A stretch of 64,000 bases of DNA from Martinezella rhizogenes (GTDB lineage Bacteria; Pseudomonadota; Alphaproteobacteria; Rhizobiales; Rhizobiaceae): positions 992,001-1,056,000 of the forward strand of contig NZ_JUHG01000013.1 in NCBI RefSeq assembly GCF_000799715.1. The letters run 5' to 3'. Numbering within the stretch: position 1 is the stretch's first letter; the number at the start of each line of letters is the position of its first letter. A program made the translations under genes and the position numbers. Below are positions 45,114 to 56,381 of the stretch, in pieces. Under the pieces are notes generated by a model, which saw only the letters and a list, made by a program, of their open reading frames with translations, did not search any database and was not told the origin of the DNA.

Positions 45114-45142
45114 GCCCGCCGGCGAATAGTCCGCCGGCGGGC
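45114..45142 (-). terminator. Strong intercistronic hairpin after the binding-protein gene
   Basis: GCCCGCCGGCG (45114-45124) pairs fully with CGCCGGCGGGC (45132-45142), 11 bp around a 7-base loop. No T-run follows. Same placement as the hairpins after the binding-protein genes at 12647 and 38864, so it probably raises the binding protein relative to the membrane parts. Confidence 0.6.
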
Positions 45143-45158
45143 ACGGACGCAAACCCAA

Positions 45159-45962
45159 TCAGAAGGACGGAAGCTGCGGCATCGGCCGGCCGGTCCACTT
45201 CAGCGAGATCTTGTCGAGATCGCCGGACATCTTCATGAGGTAGATCGAGGTATTCAGCCATTGGCGCAGTTCGAAATCATCGATCTTCGTCGCCATGGAA
45301 TTACCTTGCTGGAAGAAGGTGAAGCCGACCTGCAGGCCCGCATCCGGGAGCTGCTTGATGATCGCCTCGCCAACCGTGGAGGGTAGCGCCACCGCGTCGG
45401 TCTGGCCGGCGATCAGTGCCTGCGCGCTGGTGGAATCATCCTCATAGACAACAATCTCGAGGCCGGGAACCGCCGCCTTGCGCAGCGCCGTTTCCTGCGA
45501 CGAACCACGGTTCACCGCCACGCGCTTGCCCTCGAGATCGGACAGCTTGGTGAATTTCTGGCCGGGACCGGAAATGATGTCCATGTTGAAGGCGCTGTAG
45601 GGCTGGGTGAACATCACCGTCTTCGCCCGCTCGCCGGTCGGCGCCAACGTTGCGACGAGGAAATCCACCTTGCCGGTCTGAAGCGCCGGAATGCGCGACG
45701 GCGGCGTTAGCGGAACAAGTTCCACCGGCAGCGAGAGATAGCCGGCTATCAGATTGGCGACGTCGACGTCATAGCCGGCCGGATTGCCCTTTTCATCGAC
45801 CATGCCCATCGGCGGCGCGCCGGTGAGAACGCCGATGCGCACCTTGCCGCGCGAGACGATGTCGTTCAGCGTCGTCGCATGGGCCTGCGTCGTCGCAAGC
45901 AGGCCCGTGGCGACAATACCGACCGCGGCCATGATCCCGCGCAGGGATTTCGAGATGTTCAT
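45159..45962 (-). CDS. Polar amino-acid-type ABC transporter substrate-binding protein
   Basis: 267 residues. Sec signal (MNISKSLRGIMAAVGIVATGLLATTQAHA), then SBP_bac_3 features: KVRIGVLTGAPPMGMVDEKGNPAGYDVDVA, ETALRKAAVPG and DSTSAQALIAGQTDAVALPS. ATG at 45960-45962 follows GGAGGAG. First gene of the operon. A GntR-type operator lies 90 bp upstream. The partner regulator is a GntR-like LacI protein, so the ligand may be a sugar acid rather than an amino acid. Confidence 0.93.
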   Translation of the reverse strand: MNISKSLRGIMAAVGIVATGLLATTQAHATTLNDIVSRGKVRIGVLTGAPPMGMVDEKGNPAGYDVDVANLIAGYLSLPVELVPLTPPSRIPALQTGKVDFLVATLAPTGERAKTVMFTQPYSAFNMDIISGPGQKFTKLSDLEGKRVAVNRGSSQETALRKAAVPGLEIVVYEDDSTSAQALIAGQTDAVALPSTVGEAIIKQLPDAGLQVGFTFFQQGNSMATKIDDFELRQWLNTSIYLMKMSGDLDKISLKWTGRPMPQLPSF

Positions 45963-46052
45963 GATACTCCTCCATTGGTGCTTTGTTACACTCCGCCGCT
46001 GCCCACTCCCCGGAGCCTTCGCGGCGGAATCATTCATCTATTCGCGGCACCC

Positions 46053-46068
46053 ATGTTTACGGTAACAT
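46053..46068. promoter_or_regulatory. GntR-type operator A
   Basis: ATGTTTACGGTAACAT is a near-perfect palindrome, one base pair off ATGTTACCGGTAACAT-like sites bound by the E. coli gluconate repressor GntR (LacI family). It lies 90 bp upstream of the binding-protein gene. Confidence 0.65.
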
Positions 46069-46217
46069 AGGGAAAGAGAATGGAGAAAACCACCATAGCC
46101 AAATTGGCGCTTTTGAAGTGTTCGCTCCTATTTCCCAGAATTCAAACAATAATGCTTGCGCTTCTGCACCGCCTCCGATCCGGCTCGCACCTTTTCGGTT
46201 GGTGATTGCAATAGAGC

Positions 46218-46233
46218 ATGTTACCGGTATCAT
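46218..46233. promoter_or_regulatory. GntR-type operator B
   Basis: ATGTTACCGGTATCAT, two mismatches from a perfect palindrome, with the core TTACCGGTA. It lies 54 bp upstream of the small barrel-protein gene. Together with operator A it would allow control of both divergent transcripts. Confidence 0.65.
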
Positions 46234-46287
46234 TGCAAGCTGGATAACACATAGTGGTTTCGGCATCGTCTTAAGGGAGGAAAATTC

Positions 46288-46608
46288 ATGTTCACTCGTT
46301 CCGCGATTTTCGAGGGCGCAATCCACGCCGGTCGCGAGGAGGAATTCTTTCGCATCGTCGAGGAAAAGCTGCTACCCGTGTGGAAGCGCATGCCGAATGC
46401 CCAGGCCGTGCGTGTGATGCGCACCGGGCGCAGCGACCCCGGAGCCGCGCCGATCATCATGGTCCAGGAAATCGATTATCCGACGATGGATGCCGTGGAA
46501 GAGGCGCTCGCCTCGCCCGTTCGCCTGGAAGGTCGCGCCATCACCGACGAGATGATGAGCATGTGCGACGGCCGGTTCTATCATCTCGTCTACCAACGGA
46601 TTGCGTGA
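46288..46608 (+). CDS. Small dimeric alpha/beta-barrel protein (EthD/ABM-like)
   Basis: 106 residues. The sequence FTRSAIFEGAIHAGREEEFFRIVEEKLLPVWKRMPNAQAVRVMRT, with a strand-helix-strand pattern, looks like a ferredoxin-like dimeric barrel of the EthD/antibiotic-monooxygenase class. The family call is moderate. ATG at 46288 with GGGAGG upstream. It lies in an operon with the GntR-like lacI gene. Possibly catalyses or assists a step in the catabolism of the imported compound. Confidence 0.7.
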   Translation: MFTRSAIFEGAIHAGREEEFFRIVEEKLLPVWKRMPNAQAVRVMRTGRSDPGAAPIIMVQEIDYPTMDAVEEALASPVRLEGRAITDEMMSMCDGRFYHLVYQRIA

Positions 46609-46627
46609 GTCAAAAACAGGGGAAAAC

Positions 46628-47686
46628 GTGGCGCATCCTTCAGACATATCCCGCAAGGCGACCATGAGCGACGTCTCGCGGCTTGCCGGCGTTTCGAAGA
46701 TGACCGTATCTCGCGTGCTGGCCGACCCGGCGCTCGTCGCCGAACCGACGCGCAACCGCGTGATGACAGCGATCGAGCAGCTCGGCTATGTGCCGGACCG
46801 GACAGCCAGCTCACTTTCCTCGCGCCGGACCAACTTCATCACCGCGATCCTGCCCACCTTGACCAACGCCAATTTCGCCGACACCGCACAGGGCCTGGCG
46901 GGTGCGCTGCGCGCCGCCGACTACCAGCTTCTGATCGGCTACACCATGTACAGCCTGTCGGAGGAGGAGCGAATCGTTCGCGCCATGCTGGCGCGGCGCC
47001 CGGACGCGATCGTCATCGCCAGCACGGTCCATACCAAGGCGACCAACGAGATGCTGCTGCGGGCAGGCATTCCGATCGTCGAAATCTGGGACGTGCCGGA
47101 ACATCCGGTCGATCATGCTGTGGGCTTTTCCAATTACGAAGTCGGGCGGCTGGCGGCCCGGCACCTCATCTCGCTCGGCCATCGCCGCATCGGCGCCGTC
47201 GGATCGGCGATCGATGCTGACGCCATGGACTTTCGTGGCGAAAGCCGCCTGCTGGGATTCGCCGCAGCCCTTCGGGAGGCTGGCCTCTCCGACAATTTCA
47301 TCGTTCGCCAGAACGCCGCGCCTTCGTCCTACGACCACGGCGCAGAGGCGCTGAGCACGCTTCTCCAACGAGCCCCCGATGTTCAGGCCGTCTTTGCCGT
47401 TTCCGACATTTCCGCGGTCGGCGCGCTGATGGAATGTCATCGCCGCAAGATCGCTGTCCCGGACGACCTTTCCATTCTCGGCTTCGGCGATTTCGACATC
47501 GCCCACCAGTGCGTGCCGGCACTGTCGACCATCCGCGTCGATGCCGCCATGATCGGCCGGAAAACCGGGGAGTTGCTGCTTTCCATCCTGGAGCCAGGCG
47601 GCACCGGCGCGCAACCGGCGGAGAGCCGCATGAATGTCGGCTTCGAACTCGTCATCCGCGAAACGACGAGTGCACCCAAAACATAG
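46628..47686 (+). CDS. LacI-family regulator of the gluconate repressor (GntR-like) type
   Basis: 352 residues. Helix-turn-helix TMSDVSRLAGVSKMTVSRVLADPALV near the N-terminus, hinge, and the effector domain with AILPTLTNANFADTAQGL, VHTKATNEMLLRAGIPIVEIWDVPE and HAVGFSNYEVGRLAARHLI, a pattern close to E. coli GntR. A GTG at 46628 follows AGGGG and was preferred to the upstream TTG. Two palindromes of the GntR operator type sit in the divergent control region, supporting that it binds there. Confidence 0.9.
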   Translation: MAHPSDISRKATMSDVSRLAGVSKMTVSRVLADPALVAEPTRNRVMTAIEQLGYVPDRTASSLSSRRTNFITAILPTLTNANFADTAQGLAGALRAADYQLLIGYTMYSLSEEERIVRAMLARRPDAIVIASTVHTKATNEMLLRAGIPIVEIWDVPEHPVDHAVGFSNYEVGRLAARHLISLGHRRIGAVGSAIDADAMDFRGESRLLGFAAALREAGLSDNFIVRQNAAPSSYDHGAEALSTLLQRAPDVQAVFAVSDISAVGALMECHRRKIAVPDDLSILGFGDFDIAHQCVPALSTIRVDAAMIGRKTGELLLSILEPGGTGAQPAESRMNVGFELVIRETTSAPKT

Positions 47687-47693
47687 CCTTCTT

Positions 47694-47721
47694 GCTTGGC
47701 CGGAGGATCTCTCGGCCAAGC
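47694..47721 (+). terminator. Hairpin after the GntR-like lacI gene
   Basis: GCTTGGCCG (47694-47702) and CGGCCAAGC (47713-47721), a 9-bp perfect stem with a 10-base loop, eight bases after the stop. It is not followed by a T-run, so termination strength is uncertain. Confidence 0.6.
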
Positions 47722-47788
47722 CTCGATGTCATCGCCTCATCTGCAGGGTTGACATGACCCGAACCGAGAGCATAGCCTTCACGACATT

Positions 47789-49835
<2,047 letters not shown>

Positions 49836-49836
49836 G

Positions 49837-50811
49837 ATGCGTATCCTCGTCAAAGGGGCCGGCGTCGCCGGCCTCACGGTCGCGCATGAACTCCACGCTC
49901 GCGGCGCCGACGTCACCGTCTTCAACCCGCGCCCAGGGTTCGGCCGTGCCGCATCCTGGCTCGCGGGCGGCATGCTGGCGCCCTGGTGCGAACGGGAAAG
50001 TGCCGAGGAGGCGGTGCTCACGCGCGGCCTCGATGCTGCCGACCGGTGGGAGGCGATCCTGCCCGGAGAAGTCGTCCGCAACGGGACGCTGGTGGTGGCG
50101 CCAGCGCGCGATCATGGTGAGCTGAAGCGCTTCGCCGGTCGGACGACGGGTTATGAATGGGTGGAAGAAGAAGCCTTGGCTACACTGGAACCGGCGCTTG
50201 CCGGGCGCTTTCGGCAAGGCCTGTTCTTTCCCCGCGAAGCCCATCTCGATCCACGGCGGGTGTTGAGCGCACTGCAGGAAAGGCTTGCCGTACGAGGCGT
50301 TATCTTCATCAGCGAGAATCCGACCGAACAGGGTTTCGACGATATTGTCGACTGCACCGGCGGAGCACGCATTGGAGAGACCCGCGACCTGCGTGGGGTG
50401 CGAGGCGAAATGCTCTATCTTCAGACCGATGAGGTCGAACTCATCAGACCCGTTCGTCTGCTGCACCCGCGTATTCCCGTCTATATCGTGCCGCGCGGCA
50501 ACGGCCTTTTCATGGTCGGTGCAACGATGATCGAGACCGAATTCAACGGGCCGATCGCGGCGCGCTCGCTGATGGAATTGCTGAACGCCGCCTATGCGCT
50601 GCACCCGGCTTTCGCGGATGCCACCGTCATTGAGACCGGCGCCGGTATCCGCCCGGCCTTCCGTGACAATTTTCCGCGCGTGAGGCGGGAAGGAAATGCC
50701 GTCATTCTCAATGGTCTTTATCGTCACGGCTTTCTGCTGGCGCCGGCCATGGCCGCTGAGGCCGCTGATCTTGTCTTTTCCCGACCCCCCATAGGAGCGC
50801 CTGTCCCATGA
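49837..50811 (+). CDS. thiO: Glycine oxidase ThiO
   Basis: 324 residues. FAD Rossmann start ILVKGAGVAGLTVAHELHARGADVTVF, the family-typical ASWLAGGMLAPWCE near residue 42, and a C-terminal domain with RHGFLLAPAMAAEAADL. It oxidises glycine to iminoglycine for thiazole synthesis. Starts one base after the thiC stop and overlaps thiS by four. Confidence 0.95.
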   Translation: MRILVKGAGVAGLTVAHELHARGADVTVFNPRPGFGRAASWLAGGMLAPWCERESAEEAVLTRGLDAADRWEAILPGEVVRNGTLVVAPARDHGELKRFAGRTTGYEWVEEEALATLEPALAGRFRQGLFFPREAHLDPRRVLSALQERLAVRGVIFISENPTEQGFDDIVDCTGGARIGETRDLRGVRGEMLYLQTDEVELIRPVRLLHPRIPVYIVPRGNGLFMVGATMIETEFNGPIAARSLMELLNAAYALHPAFADATVIETGAGIRPAFRDNFPRVRREGNAVILNGLYRHGFLLAPAMAAEAADLVFSRPPIGAPVP

Positions 50812-51005
50812 GACTGATCGTCAACGGCGAGTCCCAGACCATCACTGTCGCGACACTTTCCGAGCTGCTGGTCACGCTGGATTATGAGGGCGACTGGCTT
50901 GCGACCGCCGTCAACGGCGAGCTCGTTCATCGCGAGGATCGCGCCGACCACGCCCTCAACGACAATGACAGGATCGAGATCCTGACCCCCATGCAAGGAG
51001 GCTGA
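50808..51005 (+). CDS. thiS: Sulfur-carrier protein ThiS
   Basis: 65-residue ubiquitin-like protein with the diagnostic C-terminal Gly-Gly (PMQGG) that is activated and thiocarboxylated to carry sulfur. The beta-grasp core is visible ([29 protein letters not shown]). Overlaps the thiO stop. Confidence 0.95.
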   Translation: MRLIVNGESQTITVATLSELLVTLDYEGDWLATAVNGELVHREDRADHALNDNDRIEILTPMQGG

Positions 51006-51007
51006 TC

Positions 51008-51781
51008 ATGCTTGCTCTCTACGGAACCGAAGTCGCGTCCCGCCTTTTGCTGGGCACCGCGCGCTACCCCTCTCCCGCCATTCTGGCCGAGGCCGTCAGA
51101 CAGTCGGCAACGGAGATCGTAACCGTGTCGCTGCGCCGCGAGACAGCCGGCGGGCGCAATGGCAGCACGTTTTTCGAGATGATCCGCGCGCTCGGCGTCC
51201 ACGTCCTTCCCAATACCGCCGGCTGCCATGGCGTTTCCGAAGCGGTACTGACGGCCAAAATGGCGCGCGAAGTGTTTCAGACCAACTGGATCAAGCTGGA
51301 AGTCATCGGCAATCACGACACACTTCAACCGGATATCTTTGGGCTGGTGGAGGCGGCGCGCATTCTTTCCAGCGAAGGGTTCGAGGTCTTTCCCTATACG
51401 ACCGACGATCTGGTGGTGGCCGAACGGCTGCTGGATGCGGGCTGCAAGGTCCTGATGCCCTGGTGCGCGCCGATCGGCAGTGCTGCTGGGCCGCTCAATC
51501 TTTCCGCCCTTCGGGCCATGCGGGCGCATTTCCCGGATGTGCCGCTGATCGTCGATGCCGGTATCGGCCGGCCATCGCATGCGACGACGGTCATGGAGCT
51601 CGGCTTCGATGCGGTGCTGCTCAACACCGCCGTTGCTGGCGCCCGCGACCCAGCCGCCATGGCTGGCGCCTTTGCCAAGGCGATCGACGCGGGCCGGCAA
51701 GCCTTTGGCGCCGGCATGCTGGAGCCGCGCGATATGGCGGTGCCATCGACGCCGGTGATTGGAAAGGCGGTCTTCGCATGA
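51008..51781 (+). CDS. thiG: Thiazole synthase ThiG
   Basis: 257 residues, TIM-barrel thiazole synthase. Family motifs include [44 protein letters not shown] and [32 protein letters not shown]. Combines deoxyxylulose phosphate, iminoglycine and ThiS-bound sulfur. Two bases after thiS and overlapping thiE by four. Confidence 0.96.
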   Translation: MLALYGTEVASRLLLGTARYPSPAILAEAVRQSATEIVTVSLRRETAGGRNGSTFFEMIRALGVHVLPNTAGCHGVSEAVLTAKMAREVFQTNWIKLEVIGNHDTLQPDIFGLVEAARILSSEGFEVFPYTTDDLVVAERLLDAGCKVLMPWCAPIGSAAGPLNLSALRAMRAHFPDVPLIVDAGIGRPSHATTVMELGFDAVLLNTAVAGARDPAAMAGAFAKAIDAGRQAFGAGMLEPRDMAVPSTPVIGKAVFA

Positions 51782-52404
51782 GGCTTGCCCCCTTCTACCT
51801 CATCGTCGATAGCGCCGACTGGATTGCCCGGCTGGTGCCGCTCGGCGTCAAGCTGGTGCAGCTGCGCATCAAGGATCGTACGCCGTCGGAGATCCGCGCC
51901 GAAATCCAAAGGGCGAAGGCAATCTGCACGGCGCATCAATGCCAGCTCGTCATCAACGACTACTGGCAGCTTGCCATCGAAGAAGGATGCGACTTTATCC
52001 ATCTCGGGCAGGAAGACCTGGCCGTGGCCGATCTCCGGGCTATTCGCAAAGCGGGCCTGAAGCTCGGGCTCTCGACGCATGACGAGGCCGAACTGGCCAC
52101 AGCCCTTGCCGCGAGGCCGGATTATATCGCACTCGGCCCGGTCTACCCCACCATCCTCAAGAAAATGCCATGGGCACCACAGGGCCTCGATCGTCTGCGC
52201 CAATGGAAAGGCCGGATCGGAACGCTGCCGCTCGTCGCCATCGGCGGTTTGAACCTCGATCGCGTCGCGGGCGTCTTCCAGAACGGCGCCGACAGCGCTG
52301 CTGTCGTGACCGACATCACGCGTAACGCCGACCCCGAAGCCCGAACCCTGGAATGGATCGCCGCAACCCGCATCCATGCCACCAGTCAAGCCAGGACGGA
52401 ATGA
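51778..52404 (+). CDS. thiE: Thiamine-phosphate synthase ThiE
   Basis: 208 residues. The barrel shows [43 protein letters not shown] and ALGPVYPTI with [13 protein letters not shown], all ThiE features for pyrophosphate and phosphate binding. It joins the pyrimidine and thiazole halves to thiamine phosphate. Last gene of the operon. Hairpin-like repeats follow the stop (CGACGCC/GGCGTCG at 52405-52445). Confidence 0.95.
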   Translation: MRLAPFYLIVDSADWIARLVPLGVKLVQLRIKDRTPSEIRAEIQRAKAICTAHQCQLVINDYWQLAIEEGCDFIHLGQEDLAVADLRAIRKAGLKLGLSTHDEAELATALAARPDYIALGPVYPTILKKMPWAPQGLDRLRQWKGRIGTLPLVAIGGLNLDRVAGVFQNGADSAAVVTDITRNADPEARTLEWIAATRIHATSQARTE

Positions 52405-52551
52405 CGACGCCGCATAGATCTCTATCGCATAGAAAAGTGGCGTCGGCCTGTTCGAAGATGCTTGACTGGCCCGGCAGCGGCCGAACACAACAATCAGCAT
52501 CGTAGGCCCGATCGCGCTCGAGGGCGCCCATTCCAACGGAGTCATCAAGCC

Positions 52552-53454
52552 ATGGATCGACACGCGAATACGCTATTCCCCGATTTCGAGGACAGGTGCA
52601 TCGAGACAGCCCAGGCCGAGTTGGCCGTCCTGACCGGCGGTTCCGGGCCGGCGATCCTTCTCCTGCATGGCTATCCGGAGACACGATCCACCTGGCATCG
52701 CATTGCGCCGGTTCTCGCGACCAACCACAGCATCGTCGTCCCAGATCTGCCCGGCTACGGCAACAGCCGCCTCGTCGGCAATTCTGAAGGCGCCGGATCG
52801 AAGCGGCGAATGGCGACGTGCCTGCATGAGATGATGAAGGCCCTTGGACACGAACGCTTCGTTGTCGTCGGCCACGATCGCGGCGGCCGCGTCGCCTACC
52901 GCATGGCGCTCGACTATCCAGAATCCGTTACCGCGCTCGTCTCGGTTACGGTCGTGCCGACGTCGGAGATGTGGGAGGGTGCAGCCAAGGCTTTCGGCAT
53001 GGGTGCCTGGCACTGGTTCATGATGGCGCAGCCAGCACCGCTGCCGGAGAAGCTGATGGCGGCGGACCCCGGCTTCCTGATCGACCTCACCCTCGACAAG
53101 ATGGCTCTCGGCATCGACAGGCTTCACCCGCTGGCGCTCGAGGATTATCGGGCCGCCTTCGACAGGCCGGAGGTGCGGCACGCCATGTGCGAGGACTACA
53201 GGGCCGGCGCCACCACCGATGAAGCTGACGATCTCACGGATCGCGCGTCCGGGCGCAAGATCCAGGTACCCGTCCTTGTCCTTTCGGAAGAAGGGCGGCT
53301 CTATGGCGGCGGCCGGGAGCCATTGGATATATGGGCGGATTGGGCGGAAAATGTCGAAGGCATTGGTATTGGCGGCGGCCATCTGTTGCCTGAAACCGCA
53401 GCCGACGAGGTGCTCGGTGCCCTCCTGCCCTTCCTGAAGAAAATCTCTCGATGA
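52552..53454 (+). CDS. Haloacetate/fluoroacetate dehalogenase-like alpha/beta hydrolase
   Basis: 300 residues. The fold shows ILLLHGYPETRSTWHRIAPVL and the nucleophile elbow VVGHDRGGRVAYRMALDYPESV, with Asp as nucleophile as in haloacetate dehalogenases. The cap region WHWFMMAQPAPLPEKLM and the C-terminal His in GGGHLLPETAADE match fluoroacetate dehalogenase-like enzymes. The start at 52552 is the first ATG matching the family N-terminus; the ribosome site is weak. Physiological substrate unknown; soil bacteria use such enzymes on halo-acids or lactone-like esters. Confidence 0.85.
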   Translation: MDRHANTLFPDFEDRCIETAQAELAVLTGGSGPAILLLHGYPETRSTWHRIAPVLATNHSIVVPDLPGYGNSRLVGNSEGAGSKRRMATCLHEMMKALGHERFVVVGHDRGGRVAYRMALDYPESVTALVSVTVVPTSEMWEGAAKAFGMGAWHWFMMAQPAPLPEKLMAADPGFLIDLTLDKMALGIDRLHPLALEDYRAAFDRPEVRHAMCEDYRAGATTDEADDLTDRASGRKIQVPVLVLSEEGRLYGGGREPLDIWADWAENVEGIGIGGGHLLPETAADEVLGALLPFLKKISR

Positions 53455-53601
53455 CATGCCGGCGGGTAACCTGCCTCCTTGCCTGAAGCTTAGGCGCAGA
53501 AGGTGCCGGAGACATCGCCACGGTTGGTTGCCTTCCATGACGGTCAATGGCAAACAGGAGCAAAGACGCCCCAGGCGCTGCCCCATCGGAGGAGACACCA
53601 A

Positions 53602-54624
53602 ATGAAGTTTACCTTGAACCGCCGTCAGGCGCTTATCGGCATGGGCGCTGTCGGCGCTGCGGCCGCCTTCGGCATGCCGGCGCGCGCGGCAACCCGCAAT
53701 CTCGCGGTGCTGCATCTTGCCAGCCATGCGCCGAGCTTCATCGCCTATGAGCGCGGCTACTACAAGGAAGCCGGGCTCGACATCGACCTGAAATTCTTCG
53801 AAGCCGCCCAGCCCATGGCCGTGGCGATTGCCTCCGGCGACGTCGATTTCGGCGTGACCGCGATGAGCGGCGGCCTGATCAGCCTGGCGCAGAAGGACGC
53901 AGTCAAGGTAATCGGCGGCGCGCTGACCGAGGAGAAAGGCACCGTTGGCGCCATCATCCTCGCCTCGAACAAGGCCTATGATGCGGGCCTGACGGATCCG
54001 TCAAAACTAGCCGGCAAGAGCTTCGGCATCACCACCGCCGGCTCGTCCTTCCATTTCATGATCCACAAGATCGCGCAGGCGAACAATATCAAGCTCTCGG
54101 ACATTCAGCTTCGCCCGCTGCAAAAGCTCGGCGCCCTGGTCGGCGCGCTGTCGACCGGGCAGATCGATGCCTGGGCGATCCAGCCGAATGTGGCCAAGCA
54201 GATGCTCCGGGAAGGCGCCGCCAAGCAGATCGGCCTCGTGTCCGATTATGCGCCGAACTACCAGGTGACAACCGCCTTTACCTCGACCAAGAATGCCAAG
54301 AGTGAACGGGAGCTGACAGAGGCCTTCGTCAAAGCCTATTCCAAGGCGATCGCAGACTACAACGCAGCCTTCGTCGACAACAAGGCCAATGACGCCGAGC
54401 GCGACGATCTGGCGAAGATCGTGCACAAATACGTCGAAAGCGACAGTCCGTTCGAGACCGCCAGGCAGAACCTGATCGACGGCGCGATGCGGATCAACAA
54501 CGGCCTGGCGCTCTCGCTCGGCAGCTGTGTGGAACAGCTCGAATGGTTCAAGTCCGAAGGCATGGTCAAGGAAGCGATCACCAACGAGCAGCTCTTCGAC
54601 ACGTCCTACGTCAAAACGATCTGA
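53602..54624 (+). CDS. ABC transporter substrate-binding protein, NitT/TauT (NMT1) type
   Basis: 340 residues with a signal region LNRRQALIGMGAVGAAAAFGMPARA (twin-arginine-like). The mature part has SHAPSFIAYERGYYKEAGLDIDLKFFEAAQPMAVAIASGDVDFGVTAMSGG, the NMT1/SsuA pattern. The ATG at 53602 follows GGAGGAG. First gene of an SBP-ATPase-permease unit. Such systems import nitrate, sulfonates, aromatic acids or the pyrimidine precursor of thiamine. Because it follows the thi operon, the last option deserves checking, but the separate hydrolase gene between them weakens the link. Confidence 0.9.
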   Translation: MKFTLNRRQALIGMGAVGAAAAFGMPARAATRNLAVLHLASHAPSFIAYERGYYKEAGLDIDLKFFEAAQPMAVAIASGDVDFGVTAMSGGLISLAQKDAVKVIGGALTEEKGTVGAIILASNKAYDAGLTDPSKLAGKSFGITTAGSSFHFMIHKIAQANNIKLSDIQLRPLQKLGALVGALSTGQIDAWAIQPNVAKQMLREGAAKQIGLVSDYAPNYQVTTAFTSTKNAKSERELTEAFVKAYSKAIADYNAAFVDNKANDAERDDLAKIVHKYVESDSPFETARQNLIDGAMRINNGLALSLGSCVEQLEWFKSEGMVKEAITNEQLFDTSYVKTI

Positions 54625-54675
54625 TCGGCCGCAGCTGAATGCGGGGGGCTTTCAAGGCTTCCGCCTGGAGGACAC

Positions 54676-55443
54676 ATGGACCTGAAGCTCAAGAACATCA
54701 GCCATCGCTACGGATCCGTCGAGGTTCTGAAGGATATCTCGCTCGATATCCCGCAGGGCCAGATCGTCTGTCTGATCGGACCATCCGGATGCGGCAAGTC
54801 CACGCTGTTGCGCTTCCTCGGCGGCCTTGAGCGCCCCTCATCGGGCGAGGTCCTGCAAATCGGCAATCCGCCAGCCGGTTCGCTCAATCCGCTCACCTAC
54901 GTCTTCCAACACTTTGCCCTGCTGCCTTGGCGCACGGTCGAGGGCAATATCAAGCTGGTGCTCGAGGATCATGGCCTCAGCAAACGCGAGATGGACGAAA
55001 TCGTCACGGATGTCCTCGAACGCACGCGCCTTTCCGAATTTCGGCGCACGCTTCCCAAGCAACTCTCCGGAGGTATGCGCCAGCGTGTTGCCATCAGCCG
55101 GGCGCTTGCGGTTCGCCCCGCCGTCATGCTGATGGACGAGCCGCTGTCGGCGCTCGACAGCCAGACCCGCGAACTGCTGATGGACGACCTGATTTCGCTC
55201 TGGACCCGCCAGCCCTTCACCTCGGTCTATGTCACCCACAATCTCAATGAGGCCGTTCGGCTGGGTCATCGTGTCGTCGTCCTCTCCCGCCGCCCTGGAC
55301 GCATTCGCGACATCGTCGATATCGATATTCCGCTGTCCGACCGCCATCTCGGCGATCCGGTGCTGGAGGAAAAGCAGAAGCAGCTCTGGGAGCTGATGCG
55401 GGAAGAGGCCATGGCCGCCGACAAGGAGCTGGTCAATGTCTGA
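54676..55443 (+). CDS. ABC transporter ATP-binding protein, NitT/TauT type
   Basis: 255 residues: GPSGCGKSTLLRFLGG (Walker A), FQHFALLPWRTVEGNI, LSGGMRQRVAISRAL (signature), LMDEPLSALDSQT (Walker B) and VTHNLNEAVRLGHRVVVLSRRPG typical of SsuB/TauB. ATG at 54676 with GGAGG upstream. It overlaps the permease by eight bases. Confidence 0.95.
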   Translation: MDLKLKNISHRYGSVEVLKDISLDIPQGQIVCLIGPSGCGKSTLLRFLGGLERPSSGEVLQIGNPPAGSLNPLTYVFQHFALLPWRTVEGNIKLVLEDHGLSKREMDEIVTDVLERTRLSEFRRTLPKQLSGGMRQRVAISRALAVRPAVMLMDEPLSALDSQTRELLMDDLISLWTRQPFTSVYVTHNLNEAVRLGHRVVVLSRRPGRIRDIVDIDIPLSDRHLGDPVLEEKQKQLWELMREEAMAADKELVNV

Positions 55444-56293
55444 CATCACCACATTTTCACCGCCGTCATGCATGGCCGATGACGACAATGCCGGAACGAA
55501 TGCAGCGCCGGTTCGCGCTGTCGACTTTCGCGGCGGCGGCTTTGCCCCGACGCCTGTTCGCGGCATGGCGCTCGCAGTCTTCGTCATCCTGATCGCGCTT
55601 GCCGAAATCGGCACCCGCACCGGCATCATATCGAACCTGACGCTGCCGCGACCGTCGGCGGTTCTTGAGACCTTCATGCAGCTCTGGCGAACAGGCCTGC
55701 TCTGGCAGCATTTGTTGCCGTCTTTGCAGCGGCTTTTCGTCGGCGCCACCCTCGGCATTGCCGCCGGCATCTCGATCGGCGTCTGCATCGGCCTTTTCAG
55801 CCATGTCCGCGCCGGCCTCGTGCCGCTCGTGGCGGCACTGTTTCCGATCCCGAAGATTGCCCTCCTGCCACTGTTCGTCATCTGGTTCGGGATCGACGAA
55901 ACCTCGAAATATGCGCTGATCGCCTTCGGGACATTCACGCCGACGGTCGTCGCCACCTATGGCGCCGTCGACAATGTCGACCGCTCGCTGATCCGCATGG
56001 GCCAGAGCTTCGGCTTGAGTTGGTGGTCGATTGTCCGCAAGATCGTCCTGCCGGGCGCTTTTCCGGCGATTCTTTCCGGTCTTCGCGTGTCGATCTCGAT
56101 CGCGATCATCCTGCTGGTCGCCGCGGAAATGCTCGGCGCGCAATTTGGCGTCGGCGCCTATATCCTCGAAGCAGGCTCGCTTTATGATCTTGAAAAGCTG
56201 TTCACCGGCGTCGCCATCTTGTCGATGATGGGCCTGATCGTGAACTTCGTCATCGGCCAGATCGAACGGCGCTTCCTGAACTGGCGCGGATAG
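55436..56293 (+). CDS. ABC transporter permease, NitT/TauT type
   Basis: 285 residues. A long cytoplasmic N-terminus (about 40 residues) precedes the first membrane segment (GMALAVFVILIALAEIG), then the SsuC-type pattern (LTLPRPSAVLETFMQLWRTGLLW, FPIPKIALLPLFVIWFGI, RMGQSFGLSWWSIVRKIVLPGAFPAILSGLRVS). It completes the importer. A 13-bp stem (56304-56345) lies after the stop. Confidence 0.93.
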   Translation: MSDITTFSPPSCMADDDNAGTNAAPVRAVDFRGGGFAPTPVRGMALAVFVILIALAEIGTRTGIISNLTLPRPSAVLETFMQLWRTGLLWQHLLPSLQRLFVGATLGIAAGISIGVCIGLFSHVRAGLVPLVAALFPIPKIALLPLFVIWFGIDETSKYALIAFGTFTPTVVATYGAVDNVDRSLIRMGQSFGLSWWSIVRKIVLPGAFPAILSGLRVSISIAIILLVAAEMLGAQFGVGAYILEAGSLYDLEKLFTGVAILSMMGLIVNFVIGQIERRFLNWRG

Positions 56294-56303
56294 TCATCCA
56301 GTT

Positions 56304-56345
56304 CTGTCGCTTGCGGATGTCCGGCGGACTGACCGCAAGCGACAG
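56304..56345 (+). terminator. Hairpin after the NitT-type permease gene
   Basis: CTGTCGCTTGCGG (56304-56316) pairs perfectly with CCGCAAGCGACAG (56333-56345), 13 bp around a 16-base loop. It is not followed by a T-run; it lies between this operon and the small leftward gene. Confidence 0.6.
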
Positions 56346-56381
56346 GATCAGGGAATGCGGCGAAGAACAGGGCCGGCAGTA

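Larger units (their letters stand above)
45963..46287. other. Divergent control region with two GntR-type operators
   Basis: 325 bp without a gene. It separates the leftward importer operon from the small barrel protein and lacI gene, and contains the operators at 46053-46068 and 46218-46233. Confidence 0.6.
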
